NCBI GenBank assembly: GCA_007449985.2
Contig: VIIQ02000622.1
Location: 1 to 64,000, forward strand
DNA: 64,000 bases
Direction of reading: 5' to 3'
From: Desmodesmus armatus
Taxonomy: Eukaryota; Chlorophyta; Chlorophyceae; Sphaeropleales; Scenedesmaceae
The notes beneath the pieces were generated by a model, which had not been told where the DNA came from, did no database searches, and worked only from the letters and a program-made list of their open reading frames with translations. Position numbers and translations under genes: made by a program. Below are positions 1 through 11,801 of the stretch, piece by piece; the stretch's first letter is position 1, and each line of letters opens with the position of its first letter.

Positions 1-161
1 GTTTCAACGGCCTGCTCTGTGCTCAGTGCCAGCTGGCCTGCCAGGCACTACAGGGTGTAGGAGCAGTAGGAAAGAAACAGCTTGCGAGGCTTTGGTCAGC
101 GCAGGACACGCACGGTGAAAATAGCAGCCCCAGGTCTGGAAAAACATTTCCGAACCCACTG
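1..161. mobile_element. Module B0, partial right end
   Basis: This is the right-hand end of a B module cut by the window start. It ends with the inverted terminus ...CCGAACCCACTG at 161. It matches the right ends of B1 and B2, apart from a 2-nt shortening near 135. Confidence 0.7.
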
Positions 162-1974
162 ATGCGGACCGGTGACAGCCGGTTTGTGAATTTGTCATGA
201 CGTCGTCCTGCACCTGTTTTGCCGGCTCTGCGGTGCCTCCATCACATAGGAAGATCAATCATCATCGTTTGAGTGCGATCTGAGGCCTGGGCAGTGCTTC
301 GCGACTATACTGCTCTGCTGTTTGTGCCAAGATCTGGGCTGCAGCAGAGGGCACTTCTGTATGTTGAACGCAAATGCAGTCTCGTTTGCACACATCTGAT
401 ACTTATATCAAAGGCAATGTTTTGCAAGCCCCACAGCCCCAGCACAGCTGCATGCAGCAGGCGAGCATGACAGCTGGCAACAGTGCAAGCAAGATGGCAG
501 CCAAGTGCTATTGCAGCACACACAGGAGTTGCTGGAGTCCGTCACCTGTCTGCAACGATGGAGGAAGTACGGGGTCCCAGAAATGGGCTGATCAGGCGAA
601 GCTGAGTTTCAGTGCAAGTGCAGTATCAGCGAGGCCCTTCCAGGCTGTTGGCCAATTGTGTGCCAGCAGGTAAGCAATGGGCATTGAGGAAGCATGCAGG
701 AACGGTATTCACATGCTAGAAGATACTTGCAAGTTGACTGGTTCGGGATTGCAGCCACACAGCAGCTGTCTTGAAGACTTGTGACTTGCAGCAGGTCCCT
801 AGCCTCTACGTGCCGACACATGCAGCATGTGACACCAGCAGCAGCAGCTGCATTGCAGACCCCAGCCCTAGCTAGCACACTATAGAGCCTTCTTGTCACA
901 GAAGCAGCATGCACGGCACATTTCAGCAGCAACCATACCAATCAGGTGGCTGTGTTTTTCTGCCTGTCTGCAAGGTGGTTGATGCAAGCGCAGCAGCGCC
1001 TCACATTTGGGAGGTGTTGACAAGGCCATGTGCAGGCAACCAGTTGCAATATGGTGTTGCTTTGAACCACAAAGTAAGTCCAGCACAGCTGTCTCTAGCG
1101 CGCAGGACAGCATCAGTCGTTGGGCCACATGCATGTACAACCCCCCTTGCAAGTACAAGTGCTGTGCAACAGCAGAGCATTGCACGAGCTGTGCGGGCCA
1201 GCTGCAGCATGGGGTGGTGGCAATGTGCAGTACTAGATGCCTGCCAGACGCAGCAGATCTCTGCACGCATGCCAAACTGGCAGAGTAAGTGCAGGTGCCA
1301 CCTCCTCTATGTTGCAAGTCCGCATGGACTGAGTCCTCAACCATGCAGCAGCCGTCGATGGCGGCATGCCTCACTGTTTGTGTGGCCCTAAGGCTGTCTA
1401 CACACCCAGTCTTGAGCAGCCGTTCTAGCCTCCCTTGCTGACTGAGGTCCCGTATGCTGCTGCTACCTGCAGGTGACCTTCCCAAAGGGGGGTCAGAGGT
1501 CGCATTGACATCAAGCTGCGTGCAGCCTTCCGAATCAGGCGCCACCCATTGCAGCTTGTTGGTGTTGTGTGGCTCAGCATCTGCAGCTGTCGGGTTGTTC
1601 ACGTGCATGCCCCTCCTTGTCGGAGGGGGTGCAGTGCTGTACAAAATCTGTTGGTGGCTTGGGCAGTGGGCAAGCGGTGAAGCTTGCAGAACGACCCTGA
1701 TTTTGTTGTTCTAGCAAAATGCATTGAAGGTTGTCACTGTTGCATGTATACTGCCTTTGGGCCAGCAAAGCTTGCTGCTGTGTTGTACGCACATTGGTGT
1801 CACTGTACCCCATTCTGGGCAAGGGGCCATTGGAGCCAAAATGGGGCCGTTGGTGCCTACGCGCACAGGCCACAAGTCAGCCTCAATTGTGGTGTGTGGT
1901 CTTGCCCTAGTGAGTTGTGCATGGTGCCAGGATGGCACGTCCATTTGGCCGGCGGATGGCAACTGCGCCCAGAT
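162..1974. repeat. Module A1 (1813 bp)
   Basis: First copy of the larger module, lying between two B elements. On the minus strand it carries an open frame of 254 codons (880-1644), which also exists in A3 and A4 but is broken in A2. No domain is recognised. The frame's persistence could be chance plus high identity. Confidence 0.85.
880..1644 (-). other. Uncharacterised open frame in module A
   Basis: The frame starts with MYSTAPPPTRRGMHVNNP and is serine-, cysteine- and glutamine-rich. Counterparts lie at 5950-6657 (minus, 235 codons) and 7996-8718 (plus, inverted copy, 240 codons), with C-terminal ends changed by small indels. In A2 a G-run shortened from six to five bases (3993-3997) splits it into 3931-4149 and 3428-3991. 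I do not recognise the product. It could be a decayed captured exon or a chance frame; the loss in one of four near-identical copies argues against strong selection. Confidence 0.2.
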
Positions 1975-2664
1975 CAGTGGGTTCGGAAATGTTTTCCCAC
2001 CCCCGCACGTACACACAAACTAGAGACATATGGCTATCAGGAACTGTGCTTAAGTCGTGGCGAAAGTGTTTGTATGACGAGTTATAGCAATTTACGGATG
2101 GCGCCTCCCCACGCTCTGCGTCCGAGAGCCTTTTACAGCTTCTGGGGCTCTGGCAGGGCCAGCTGAGCCTCGGAAAATAATTTCTGTTGTTTTTTGGGCT
2201 TGCGGCCGTGCCTGCTGAGGGTCTGATTGTCTTTTTGATGCTGCTGTGCAGCTTTCTGCTGCTCTGCCTGACTTGCTTTGGCTTCTGTGTGCCACACGAT
2301 TCCATAGTCTGTTTTCGACAGGGACTAAAGTTGAGGACATCGATGCATCTGTTTTTGTAAGGCAGCACCCCTCTGTGCTGCAGTAATTTTGTAAAAGTGT
2401 GTGTGTAGTGTGCAGTGCTGCCCAGTTTCTCCTGCTTAGAATGCCTGATCAGGCACCGGCACTGGTCAAAGTGTGACATTCAAACATCTGTTACTTCAAC
2501 GGTTTCAACGGCCTGCTCTGTGCTCAGTGCCAGCTGGCCTGCCAGGCACTACAGGGTGTAGGAGCAGTAGGAAAGAAACAGCTTGCGAGGCTTTGGTCAG
2601 CGCAGGACACGCACGGTGAAAATAGCAGCCCCAGCTGTCTGGAAAAACATTTCCGAACCCACTG
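1975..2664. mobile_element. Module B1, TIR-bounded element (690 bp)
   Basis: It starts CAGTGGGTTCGGAAATG and ends in the inverted match CATTTCCGAACCCACTG, so the termini are inverted repeats of about 24 bp (GTTTTCC against GGAAAAAC inside). No transposase frame fits in 690 bp. The size and ends fit a non-autonomous TIR transposon. CAGTG ends occur in some hAT-like families, but that assignment is inference. The immediate flanks are ...CAGAT and ATGCG; AT on both sides may be a 2-bp target duplication or coincidence. Confidence 0.6.
2133..2309 (-). pseudogene. Exon-like frame inside module B
   Basis: Read on the minus strand, an AG acceptor-like site (GAAAACAG) precedes a 58-codon frame rich in Gln, Lys and Ala that ends in TAA at 2133-2135. 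Visible pieces are YGIVWHTEAKASQAEQQKAA and KPKKQQKLFSEAQLALPEPQ. The composition resembles a real C-terminal exon more than a random frame. Copies occur in B2, B3 and B4. The parent gene is not in the window. Captured host exon is the favoured reading, but this is inference. Confidence 0.3.
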
Positions 2665-4480
2665 ATGCGGGACCGGTGACAGCCGGTTTGTGAATTTGTC
2701 ATGACGTCGTCCTGCACCTGTTTTGCCGGCTCTGCGGTGCCTCCATCACATGGAAGATCAATCATCATCGTTTGAGTGCGATCTGAGGCCTGGGCAGTGC
2801 TTCGCGACTATACTGCTCTGCTGTTTGTGCCAAGATCTGGGCTGCAGCAGAGGGCACTTCTGTATGTTGAACGCAAATGCAGTCTCGTTTGCACACATCT
2901 GATACTTATATCAAAGGCAATGTTTTGCAAGCCCCACAGCCCCAGCACAGCTGCATGCAGCAGGCGAGCATGACAGCTGGCAACAGTGCAAGCAAGATGG
3001 CAGCCAAGTGCTATTGCAGCACACACAGGAGTTGCTGGAGTCCGTCACCTGTCTGCAACGATATGGAGGAAGTACGGGGTCCCAGAAATGGACTGATCAG
3101 GCGAAGCTGAGTTTCAGTGCAAGTGCAGTATCAGCGAGGCCCTTCCAGGCTGTTGGCCAATTGTGTGCCAGCAGGTAAGCAATGGGCATTGAGGAAGCAT
3201 GCAGGAACGGTATTCACATGCTAGAAGATACTTGCAAGTTGACTGGTTCGGGATTGCAGCCACACAGCAGCTGTCTTGAAGACTTGTGACTTGCAGCAGG
3301 TCCCTAGCCTCTACGTGCCGACACATGCAGCATGTGACACCAGCAGCAGCAGCTGCATTGCAGACCCCAGCCCTAGCTAGCACACTATAGAGCCTTCTTG
3401 TCACAGAAGCAGCATGCACGGCACATTTCAGCAGCAACCAGTATCAATCAGGTGGCTGTGTTTTTCTGCCTGTCTGCAAGGTGGTTGATGCAAGCGCAGC
3501 AGCGCCTCACATTTGGGAGGTGTTGACAAGGCCATGTGCAGGCAACCAGTTGCAATATGGTGTTGCTTTGAACCACAAAGTAAGTCCAGCACAGCTGTCT
3601 CTAGCGCGCAGGACAGCATCAGTCGTTGGGCCACATGCATGTACAACCCCCCTTGCAAGTACAAGTGCTGTGCAACAGCAGAGCATTGCACGAGCTGTGC
3701 GGGCCAGCTGCAGCATGGGGTGGTGGCAATGTGCAGTACTAGATGCCTGCCAGACGCAGCAGATCTCTGCACGCATGCCAAACTGGCAGAGTAAGTGCAG
3801 GTGCCACCTCCTCTATGTTGCAAGTCCGCATGGACTGAGTCCTCAACCATGCAGCAGCCGTCGATGGCGGCATGCCTCACTGTTTGTGTGGCCCTAAGGC
3901 TGTCTACACACCCAGTCTTGAGCAGCCGTTCTAGCCTCCCTTGCTGACTGAGGTCCCGTATGCTGCTGCTACCTGCAGGTGACCTTCCCAAAGGGGGTCA
4001 GAGGTCGCATTGACATCAAGCTGCGTGCAGCCTTCCGAATCAGGCGCCACCCATTGCAGCTTGTTGGTGTTGTGTGGCTCAGCATCTGCAGCTGTCGGGT
4101 TGTTCACGTGCATGCCCCTCCTTGTCGGAGGGGGTGCAGTGCTGTACAAAATCTGTTGGTGGCTTGGGCAGTGGGCAAGCGGTGAAGCTTGCAGAACGAC
4201 CCTGATTTTGTTGTTCTAGCAAAATGCATTGAAGGTTGTCACTGTTGCATGTATACTGCCTTTGGGGCCAGCAAAGCTTGCTGCTGTGTTGTACGCACAT
4301 TGGTGTCACTGTACCCCATTCTGGGCAAGGGGCCATTGGAGCCAAAATGGGGCCGTTGGTGCCTACGCGCACAGGCCACAAGTCAGCCTCAATTGTGGTG
4401 TGTGGTCTTGCCCTAGTGAGTTGTGCATGGTGCCAGGATGGCACGTCCATTTGGCCGGCGGATGGCAACTGCGCCCAGAT
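2665..4480. repeat. Module A2 (1816 bp)
   Basis: Second direct copy of module A. It is almost identical to A3. It is the copy with five G at 3993-3997 where the others have six. Confidence 0.85.
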
Positions 4481-5169
4481 CAGTGGGTTCGGAAATGTTT
4501 TCCCACCCCCGCACGTACACACAAACTAGAGACATATGGCTATCAGGAACTGTGCTTAAGTCGTGGCGAAAGTGTTTGTATGACGAGTTATAGCAATTTA
4601 CGGATGGCCCTCCCCACGCTCTGCGTCCGAGAGCCTTTTACAGCTTCTGGGGCTCTGGCAGGGCCAGCTGAGCCTCGGAAAATAATTTCTGTTGTTTTTT
4701 GGGCTTGCGGCCGTGCCTGCTGAGGGTCTGATTGTCTTTTTGATGCTGCTGTGCAGCTTTCTGCTGCTCTGCCTGACTTGCTTTGGCTTCTGTGTGCCAC
4801 ACGATTCCATAGTCTGTTTTCGACAGGGACTAAAGTTGAGGACATCGATGCATCTGTTTTTGTAAGGCAGCACCCCTCTGTGCTGCAGTAATTTTGTAAA
4901 AGTGTGTGTGTAGTGTGCAGTGCTGCCCAGTTTCTCCTGCTTAGAATGCCTGATCAGGCACCGGCACTGGTCAAAGTGTGACATTCAAACATCTGTTACT
5001 TCAACGGTTTCAACGGCCTGCTCTGTGCTCAGTGCCAGCTGGCCTGCCAGGCACTACAGGGTGTAGGAGCAGTAGGAAAGAAACAGCTTGCGAGGCTTTG
5101 GTCAGCGCAGGACACGCACGGTGAAAATAGCAGCCCCAGCTGTCTGGAAAAACATTTCCGAACCCACTG
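4481..5169. mobile_element. Module B2, TIR-bounded element (689 bp)
   Basis: Same inverted termini as B1. It differs from B1 and B3 by an internal 1-bp shortening (GGCCC instead of GGCGCC near 4606). Confidence 0.6.
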
Positions 5170-6988
5170 ATGCGGGACCGGTGACAGCCGGTTTGTGAAT
5201 TTGTCATGACGTCGTCCTGCACCTGTTTTGCCGGCTCTGCGGTGCCTCCATCACAATGGAAGATCAATCATCATCGTTTGAGTGCGATCTGAGGCCTGGG
5301 CAGTGCTTCGCGACTATACTGCTCTGCTGTTTGTGCCAAGATCTGGGCTGCAGCAGAGGGCACTTCTGTATGTTGAACGCAAATGCAGTCTCGTTTGCAC
5401 ACATCTGATACTTATATCAAAGGCAATGTTTTGCAAGCCCCACAGCCCCAGCACAGCTGCATGCAGCAGGCGAGCATGACAGCTGGCAACAGTGCAAGCA
5501 AGATGGCAGCCAAGTGCTATTGCAGCACACACAGGAGTTGCTGGAGTCCGTCACCTGTCTGCAACGATATGGAGGAAGTACGGGGTCCCAGAAATGGACT
5601 GATCAGGCGAAGCTGAGTTTCAGTGCAAGTGCAGTATCAGCGAGGCCCTTCCAGGCTGTTGGCCAATTGTGTGCCAGCAGGTAAGCAATGGGCATTGAGG
5701 AAGCATGCAGGAACGGTATTCACATGCTAGAAGATACTTGCAAGTTGACTGGTTCGGGATTGCAGCCACACAGCAGCTGTCTTGAAGACTTGTGACTTGC
5801 AGCAGGTCCCTAGCCTCTACGTGCCGACACATGCAGCATGTGACACCAGCAGCAGCAGCTGCATTGCAGACCCCAGCCCTAGCTAGCACACTATAGAGCC
5901 TTCTTGTCACAGAAGCAGCATGCACGGCACATTTCAGCAGCAACCAGTATCAATCAGGTGGCTGTGTTTTTTCTGCCTGTCTGCAAGGTGGTTGATGCAA
6001 GCGCAGCAGCGCCTCACATTTGGGAGGTGTTGACAAGGCCATGTGCAGGCAACCAGTTGCAATATGGTGTTGCTTTGAACCACAAAGTAAGTCCAGCACA
6101 GCTGTCTCTAGCGCGCAGGACAGCATCAGTCGTTGGGCCACATGCATGTACAACCCCCCTTGCAAGTACAAGTGCTGTGCAACAGCAGAGCATTGCACGA
6201 GCTGTGCGGGCCAGCTGCAGCATGGGGTGGTGGCAATGTGCAGTACTAGATGCCTGCCAGACGCAGCAGATCTCTGCACGCATGCCAAACTGGCAGAGTA
6301 AGTGCAGGTGCCACCTCCTCTATGTTGCAAGTCCGCATGGACTGAGTCCTCAACCATGCAGCAGCCGTCGATGGCGGCATGCCTCACTGTTTGTGTGGCC
6401 CTAAGGCTGTCTACACACCCAGTCTTGAGCAGCCGTTCTAGCCTCCCTTGCTGACTGAGGTCCCGTATGCTGCTGCTACCTGCAGGTGACCTTCCCAAAG
6501 GGGGGTCAGAGGTCGCATTGACATCAAGCTGCGTGCAGCCTTCCGAATCAGGCGCCACCCATTGCAGCTTGTTGGTGTTGTGTGGCTCAGCATCTGCAGC
6601 TGTCGGGTTGTTCACGTGCATGCCCCTCCTTGTCGGAGGGGGTGCAGTGCTGTACAAAATCTGTTGGTGGCTTGGGCAGTGGGCAAGCGGTGAAGCTTGC
6701 AGAACGACCCTGATTTTGTTGTTCTAGCAAAATGCATTGAAGGTTGTCACTGTTGCATGTATACTGCCTTTGGGGCCAGCAAAGCTTGCTGCTGTGTTGT
6801 ACGCACATTGGTGTCACTGTACCCCATTCTGGGCAAGGGGCCATTGGAGCCAAAATGGGGCCGTTGGTGCCTACGCGCACAGGCCACAAGTCAGCCTCAA
6901 TTGTGGTGTGTGGTCTTGCCCTAGTGAGTTGTGCATGGTGCCAGGATGGCACGTCCATTTGGCCGGCGGATGGCAACTGCGCCCAGAT
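5170..6988. repeat. Module A3 (1819 bp)
   Basis: Third direct copy of module A. Together with A4 it forms the arms of a large fold-back structure around B3. Confidence 0.85.
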
Positions 6989-7663
6989 CAGTGGGTTCGG
7001 AAATGTTTTCCCACCCCCGCACGTACACACAAACTAGAGACATATGGCTATCAGGAACTGTGCTTAAGTCGTGGCGAAAGTGTTTGTATGACGAGTTATA
7101 GCAATTTACGGATGGCGCCTCCCCACGCTCTGCGTCCGAGAGCCTTTTACAGCTTCTGGGGCTCTGGCAGGGCCAGCTGAGCCTCGGAAAATAATTTCTG
7201 TTGTTTTTTGGGCTTGCGGCCGTGCCTGCTGAGGGTCTGATTGTCTTTTTGATGCTGCTGTGCAGCTTTCTGCTGCTCTGCCTGACTTGCTTTGGCTTCT
7301 GTGTGCCACACGATTCCATAGTCTGTTTTCGACAGGGACTAAAGTTGAGGACATCGATGCATCTGTTTTTGTAAGGCAGCACCCCTCTGTGCTGCAGTAA
7401 TTTTGTAAAAGTGTGTGTGTAGTGTGCAGTGCTGCCCAGTTTCTCCTGCTTAGAATGCCTGATCAGGCACCGGCACTGGTCAAAGTGTGACATTCAAACA
7501 TCTGTTACTTCAACGGTTTCAACGGCCTGCTCTGTGCTCAGTGCCAGCTGGCCTGCCAGGCACTACAGGGTGTAGGAGCAGTAGGAAAGAAACAGCTTGC
7601 GAGGCTTTGGTCAGCGCAGGACACGCACGGTGAAAATAGCAGCCCCAGCTGTCTGGAAAAACA
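6989..7663. mobile_element. Module B3, right terminus truncated
   Basis: The left terminus is intact. The right one stops after GGAAAAACA at 7663, and the next 14 bases expected (TTTCCGAACCCACT) are missing exactly where the array inverts. Confidence 0.6.
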
Positions 7664-9482
7664 GATCTGGGCGCAGTTGCCATCCGCCGGCCAAATGGAC
7701 GTGCCATCCTGGCACCATGCACAACTCACTAGGGCAAGACCACACACCACAATTGAGGCTGACTTGTGGCCTGTGCGCGTAGGCACCAACGGCCCCATTT
7801 TGGCTCCAATGGCCCCTTGCCCAGAATGGGGTACAGTGACACCAATGTGCGTACAACACAGCAGCAAGCTTTGCTGGCCCCAAAGGCAGTATACATGCAA
7901 CAGTGACAACCTTCAATGCATTTTGCTAGAACAACAAAATCAGGGTCGTTCTGCAAGCTTCACCGCTTGCCCACTGCCCAAGCCACCAACAGATTTTGTA
8001 CAGCACTGCACCCCCTCCGACAAGGAGGGGCATGCACGTGAACAACCCGACAGCTGCAGATGCTGAGCCACACAACACCAACAAGCTGCAATGGGTGGCG
8101 CCTGATTCGGAAGGCTGCACGCAGCTTGATGTCAATGCGACCTCTGACCCCCCTTTGGGAAGGTCACCTGCAGGTAGCAGCAGCATACGGGACCTCAGTC
8201 AGCAAGGGAGGCTAGAACGGCTGCTCAAGACTGGGTGTGTAGACAGCCTTAGGGCCACACAAACAGTGAGGCATGCCGCCATCGACGGCTGCTGCATGGT
8301 TGAGGACTCAGTCCATGCGGACTTGCAACATAGAGGAGGTGGCACCTGCACTTACTCTGCCAGTTTGGCATGCGTGCAGAGATCTGCTGCGTCTGGCAGG
8401 CATCTAGTACTGCACATTGCCACCACCCCATGCTGCAGCTGGCCCGCACAGCTCGTGCAATGCTCTGCTGTTGCACAGCACTTGTACTTGCAAGGGGGGT
8501 TGTACATGCATGTGGCCCAACGACTGATGCTGTCCTGCGCGCTAGAGACAGCTGTGCTGGACTTACTTTGTGGTTCAAAGCAACACCATATTGCAACTGG
8601 TTGCCTGCACATGGCCTTGTCAACACCTCCCAAATGTGAGGCGCTGCTGCGCTTGCATCAACCACCTTGCAGACAGGCAGAAAAACACAGCCACCTGATT
8701 GGTACTGGTTGCTGCTGAAATGTGCCGTGCATGCTGCTTCTGTGACAAGAAGGCTCTATAGTGTGCTAGCTAGGGCTGGGGTCTGCAATGCAGCTGCTGC
8801 TGCTGGTGTCACATGCTGCATGTGTCGGCACGTAGAGGCTAGGGACCTGCTGCAAGTCACAAGTCTTCAAGACAGCTGCTGTGTGGCTGCAATCCCGAAC
8901 CAGTCAACTTGCAAGTATCTTCTAGCATGTGAATACCGTTCCTGCATGCTTCCTCAATGCCCATTGCTTACCTGCTGGCACACAATTGGCCAACAGCCTG
9001 GAAGGGCCTCGCTGATACTGCACTTGCACTGAAACTCAGCTTCGCCTGATCAGTCCATTTCTGGGACCCCGTACTTCCTCCATATCGTTGCAGACAGGTG
9101 ACGGACTCCAGCAACTCCTGTGTGTGCTGCAATAGCACTTGGCTGCCATCTTGCTTGCACTGTTGCCAGCTGTCATGCTCGCCTGCTGCATGCAGCTGTG
9201 CTGGGGCTGTGGGGCTTGCAAAACATTGCCTTTGATATAAGTATCAGATGTGTGCAAACGAGACTGCATTTGCGTTCAACATACAGAAGTGCCCTCTGCT
9301 GCAGCCCAGATCTTGGCACAAACAGCAGAGCAGTATAGTCGCGAAGCACTGCCCAGGCCTCAGATCGCACTCAAACGATGATGATTGATCTTCCATTGTG
9401 ATGGAGGCACCGCAGAGCCGGCAAAACAGGTGCAGGACGACGTCATGACAAATTCACAAACCGGCTGTCACCGGTCCCGCAT
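7664..9482. repeat. Module A4, inverted copy
   Basis: Reverse complement of module A, 1819 bp, nearly identical to A3. With A3 it makes ~1.8-kb inverted repeats separated by a ~675-bp spacer (B3). Confidence 0.9.
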
Positions 9483-10170
9483 CAGTGGGTTCGGAAATGT
9501 TTTTCCAGACAGCTGGGGCTGCTATTTTCACCGTGCGTGTCCTGCGCTGACCAAAGCCTCGCAAGCTGTTTCTTTCCTACTGCTCCTACACCCTGTAGTG
9601 CCTGGCAGGCCAGCTGGCACTGAGCACAGAGCAGGCCGTTGAAACCGTTGAAGTAACAGATGTTTGAATGTCACACTTTGACCAGTGCCGGTGCCTGATC
9701 AGGCATTCTAAGCAGGAGAAACTGGGCAGCACTGCACACTACACACACACTTTTACAAAATTACTGCAGCACAGAGGGGTGCTGCCTTACAAAAACAGAT
9801 GCATCGATGTCCTCAACTTTAGTCCCTGTCGAAAACAGACTATGGAATCGTGTGGCACACAGAAGCCAAAGCAAGTCAGGCAGAGCAGCAGAAAGCTGCA
9901 CAGCAGCATCAAAAAGACAATCAGACCCTCAGCAGGCACGGCCGCAAGCCCAAAAAACAACAGAAATTATTTTCCGAGGCTCAGCTGGCCCTGCCAGAGC
10001 CCCAGAAGCTGTAAAAGGCTCTCGGACGCAGAGCGTGGGGAGGCCATCCGTAAATTGCTATAACTCGTCATACAAACACTTTCGCCACGACTTAAGCACA
10101 GTTCCTGATAGCCATATGTCTCTAGTTTGTGTGTACGTGCGGGGGTGGGAAAACATTTCCGAACCCACTG
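9483..10170. mobile_element. Module B4, inverted copy (688 bp)
   Basis: Reverse-complement B element with both termini present. Homology to the array ends at base 10170, the last base of its terminus (...CCGAACCCACTG). Unique sequence (TAATGCTCC...) follows. Confidence 0.65.
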
Positions 10171-11010
10171 TAATGCTCCTGGGGAGTGCGGTGGGGCCAT
10201 GAGTGTCGTTGCCTTAGCCCTCGAGCATGCATGTGCAGAGCGTCCTAAAAGGGCGCGAGGCCAATGCGAGAGATCGTTTGGCGTTAGGGGTGTGTCACTA
10301 TCTTTCATCTTTTCTTTCCTGCCATGTGGAAGGGAAGAAGATGTCGTGCTGCTAGTTGGATCACAGGGAGACTCTCGGAGGTGTGCTTGTGTGTTGTGAC
10401 ACAGCTGGTATACGGCCACAGCTGAGTGGCAGCATTGTGCTGGACTGCTCAGCTGCAGCATTTGTTTCATCTTTGTGCATTGTTACTAGCACCATGCTAG
10501 TGCAGGTCACCTGCAGCACTCAGTAAGCAGCCCTGGAGGTTGGAAGGGGAGATGGAACTGCTGCTGCATCATGCTGCCTCTGTGCTGTCATTGCCTCTAT
10601 CCTGCGTACTTTCAACTGTTGGAGTTACTCCCCATGTTTCCTGTGTTTACTCTTGGTAGGGTGGTTAGCACACCTGCAGCGCATGGCGAGCATGTGGGGA
10701 GAGTATCGTACTGAGAGGGTTGCTGTCACATGGTGTAGCGAGGGACCGCTGCTGCCAATGCATGCTGCCCTCTGCATGAACATTCCTCACTTACCCAGAG
10801 TCTTGACAGGTGCTACCTACAGTGTTCAGATCGTAGTTGGGCCATGAGGTTACTTGAAGCGCCCCAATCCCAGGCATGGTCAAGTAGATGCATGCACTGC
10901 TAGCTTGCCGCTGCCTTGCGCAAGGGTTTCAGGCTGTAACAGGCCAACTTGGCCACTGTGGCCACTTGATTTGATTGCACTGCAAAAGGTTGTCACAACC
11001 ACGGCCTACG

Positions 11011-11100
11011 GTAGGGTGCGAAGTGTTTAGTTAGTGTTGTTGTAGGGTGCGTAGTGTTTTGTTAGTGTTGTTGTAGGGTGCGTAATGTTTTGGCAGTGTT
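11011..11100. repeat. 31-bp minisatellite, three copies
   Basis: Units starting GTAGGGTGCG begin at 11011, 11042 and 11073, each followed by variants of TAGTGTTTTGTTAGTGTT. The third unit is the most diverged. Confidence 0.85.
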
Positions 11101-11735
11101 AGGCAAAGCAGGTACGCAGTGGCACTACATCGTGTATCTGTGTTTGATGTGTTCTTGTGTGGCATTGCTTGCCTAAGCCAGCGCACTGTTGGTGCATCTG
11201 TCAGACCAAACCTGCATTGGAGAGGGGATGTGTGTGACACCTGTTGCTCTTTCAGTTGTAAGCTTCTGCCGTAGGGCTACAAAGTAGGTGCTGTGCATAC
11301 ATCAGATGCTAGGGTTGTACGTTGATTCAGCCGTCTCGTGTGTTGGTGCTGGCCAGGGTTGTATGCTTGCATTACTCCTGTGACACTCTGCAGGTCACCT
11401 GGACCCTACGGTGTCCTGTTGCAGTTGCAGGTAGAATTGTTAGGTGTTAGTAGGATGTGTTAATGTTGCTTTTGGTCCTAGAGAGTCGCATCTGCTGTAA
11501 GCTTATCATCTATTTGATTGTTGGCATTGCTTCCAGTAGCTTTCTTTGCAAGCATAGTCAGCAGATGCCCAAGGCCCGGCCTCAATTTGAGGCCGCAATG
11601 AGGCCAACACTCTTTGATTCAGTTGTTTGGTTTGTGGAAGTTGAAGGGGACCCCAGTGGAGCATTTGAAGGTTGTGGGTTTAGGAGTTTGATGAAGACAG
11701 TTTGAAAGTTGGTCTATAACTCCTGTTCCTGTGCG

Positions 11736-11801
11736 CTTTATTTTCTGAGGCATCACAAGCCCCAGGCGTGGCCAGTTGGAGTTTGATTCCTCAGAATAAA
11801 G
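11736..11801. repeat. Short inverted repeat
   Basis: CTTTATTTTCTGAGG (11736-11750) pairs with CCTCAGAATAAAG (11789-11801) across a ~38-base loop. No gene overlaps it. It could be a relic of a MITE or simply a hairpin. Confidence 0.5.

Larger units (their letters stand above)
1..10170. repeat. 2.5-kb tandem array ending in an inverted copy
   Basis: Direct copies start at 1, 2502 and 5007, and a fourth start lies at 7516. At 7663/7664 the sequence switches to the reverse complement of the same repeat and continues for one full period to 10170. Copies differ by a handful of substitutions and small indels. Examples are CATAGG, CATGG and CAATGG near 246, 2750 and 5254, and GGCGCC, GGCCC and GGCC near 2100, 4606 and 10044. 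Copy 1 is the most divergent. The array begins before the window. Such high identity means recent amplification or ongoing conversion. Many overlapping open frames exist on both strands, but none looks like a known protein. Confidence 0.97.

Noticed and set aside
1..10170. Array as rDNA or 5S gene cluster
   Set aside because: No conserved rRNA core segments are visible in either module.
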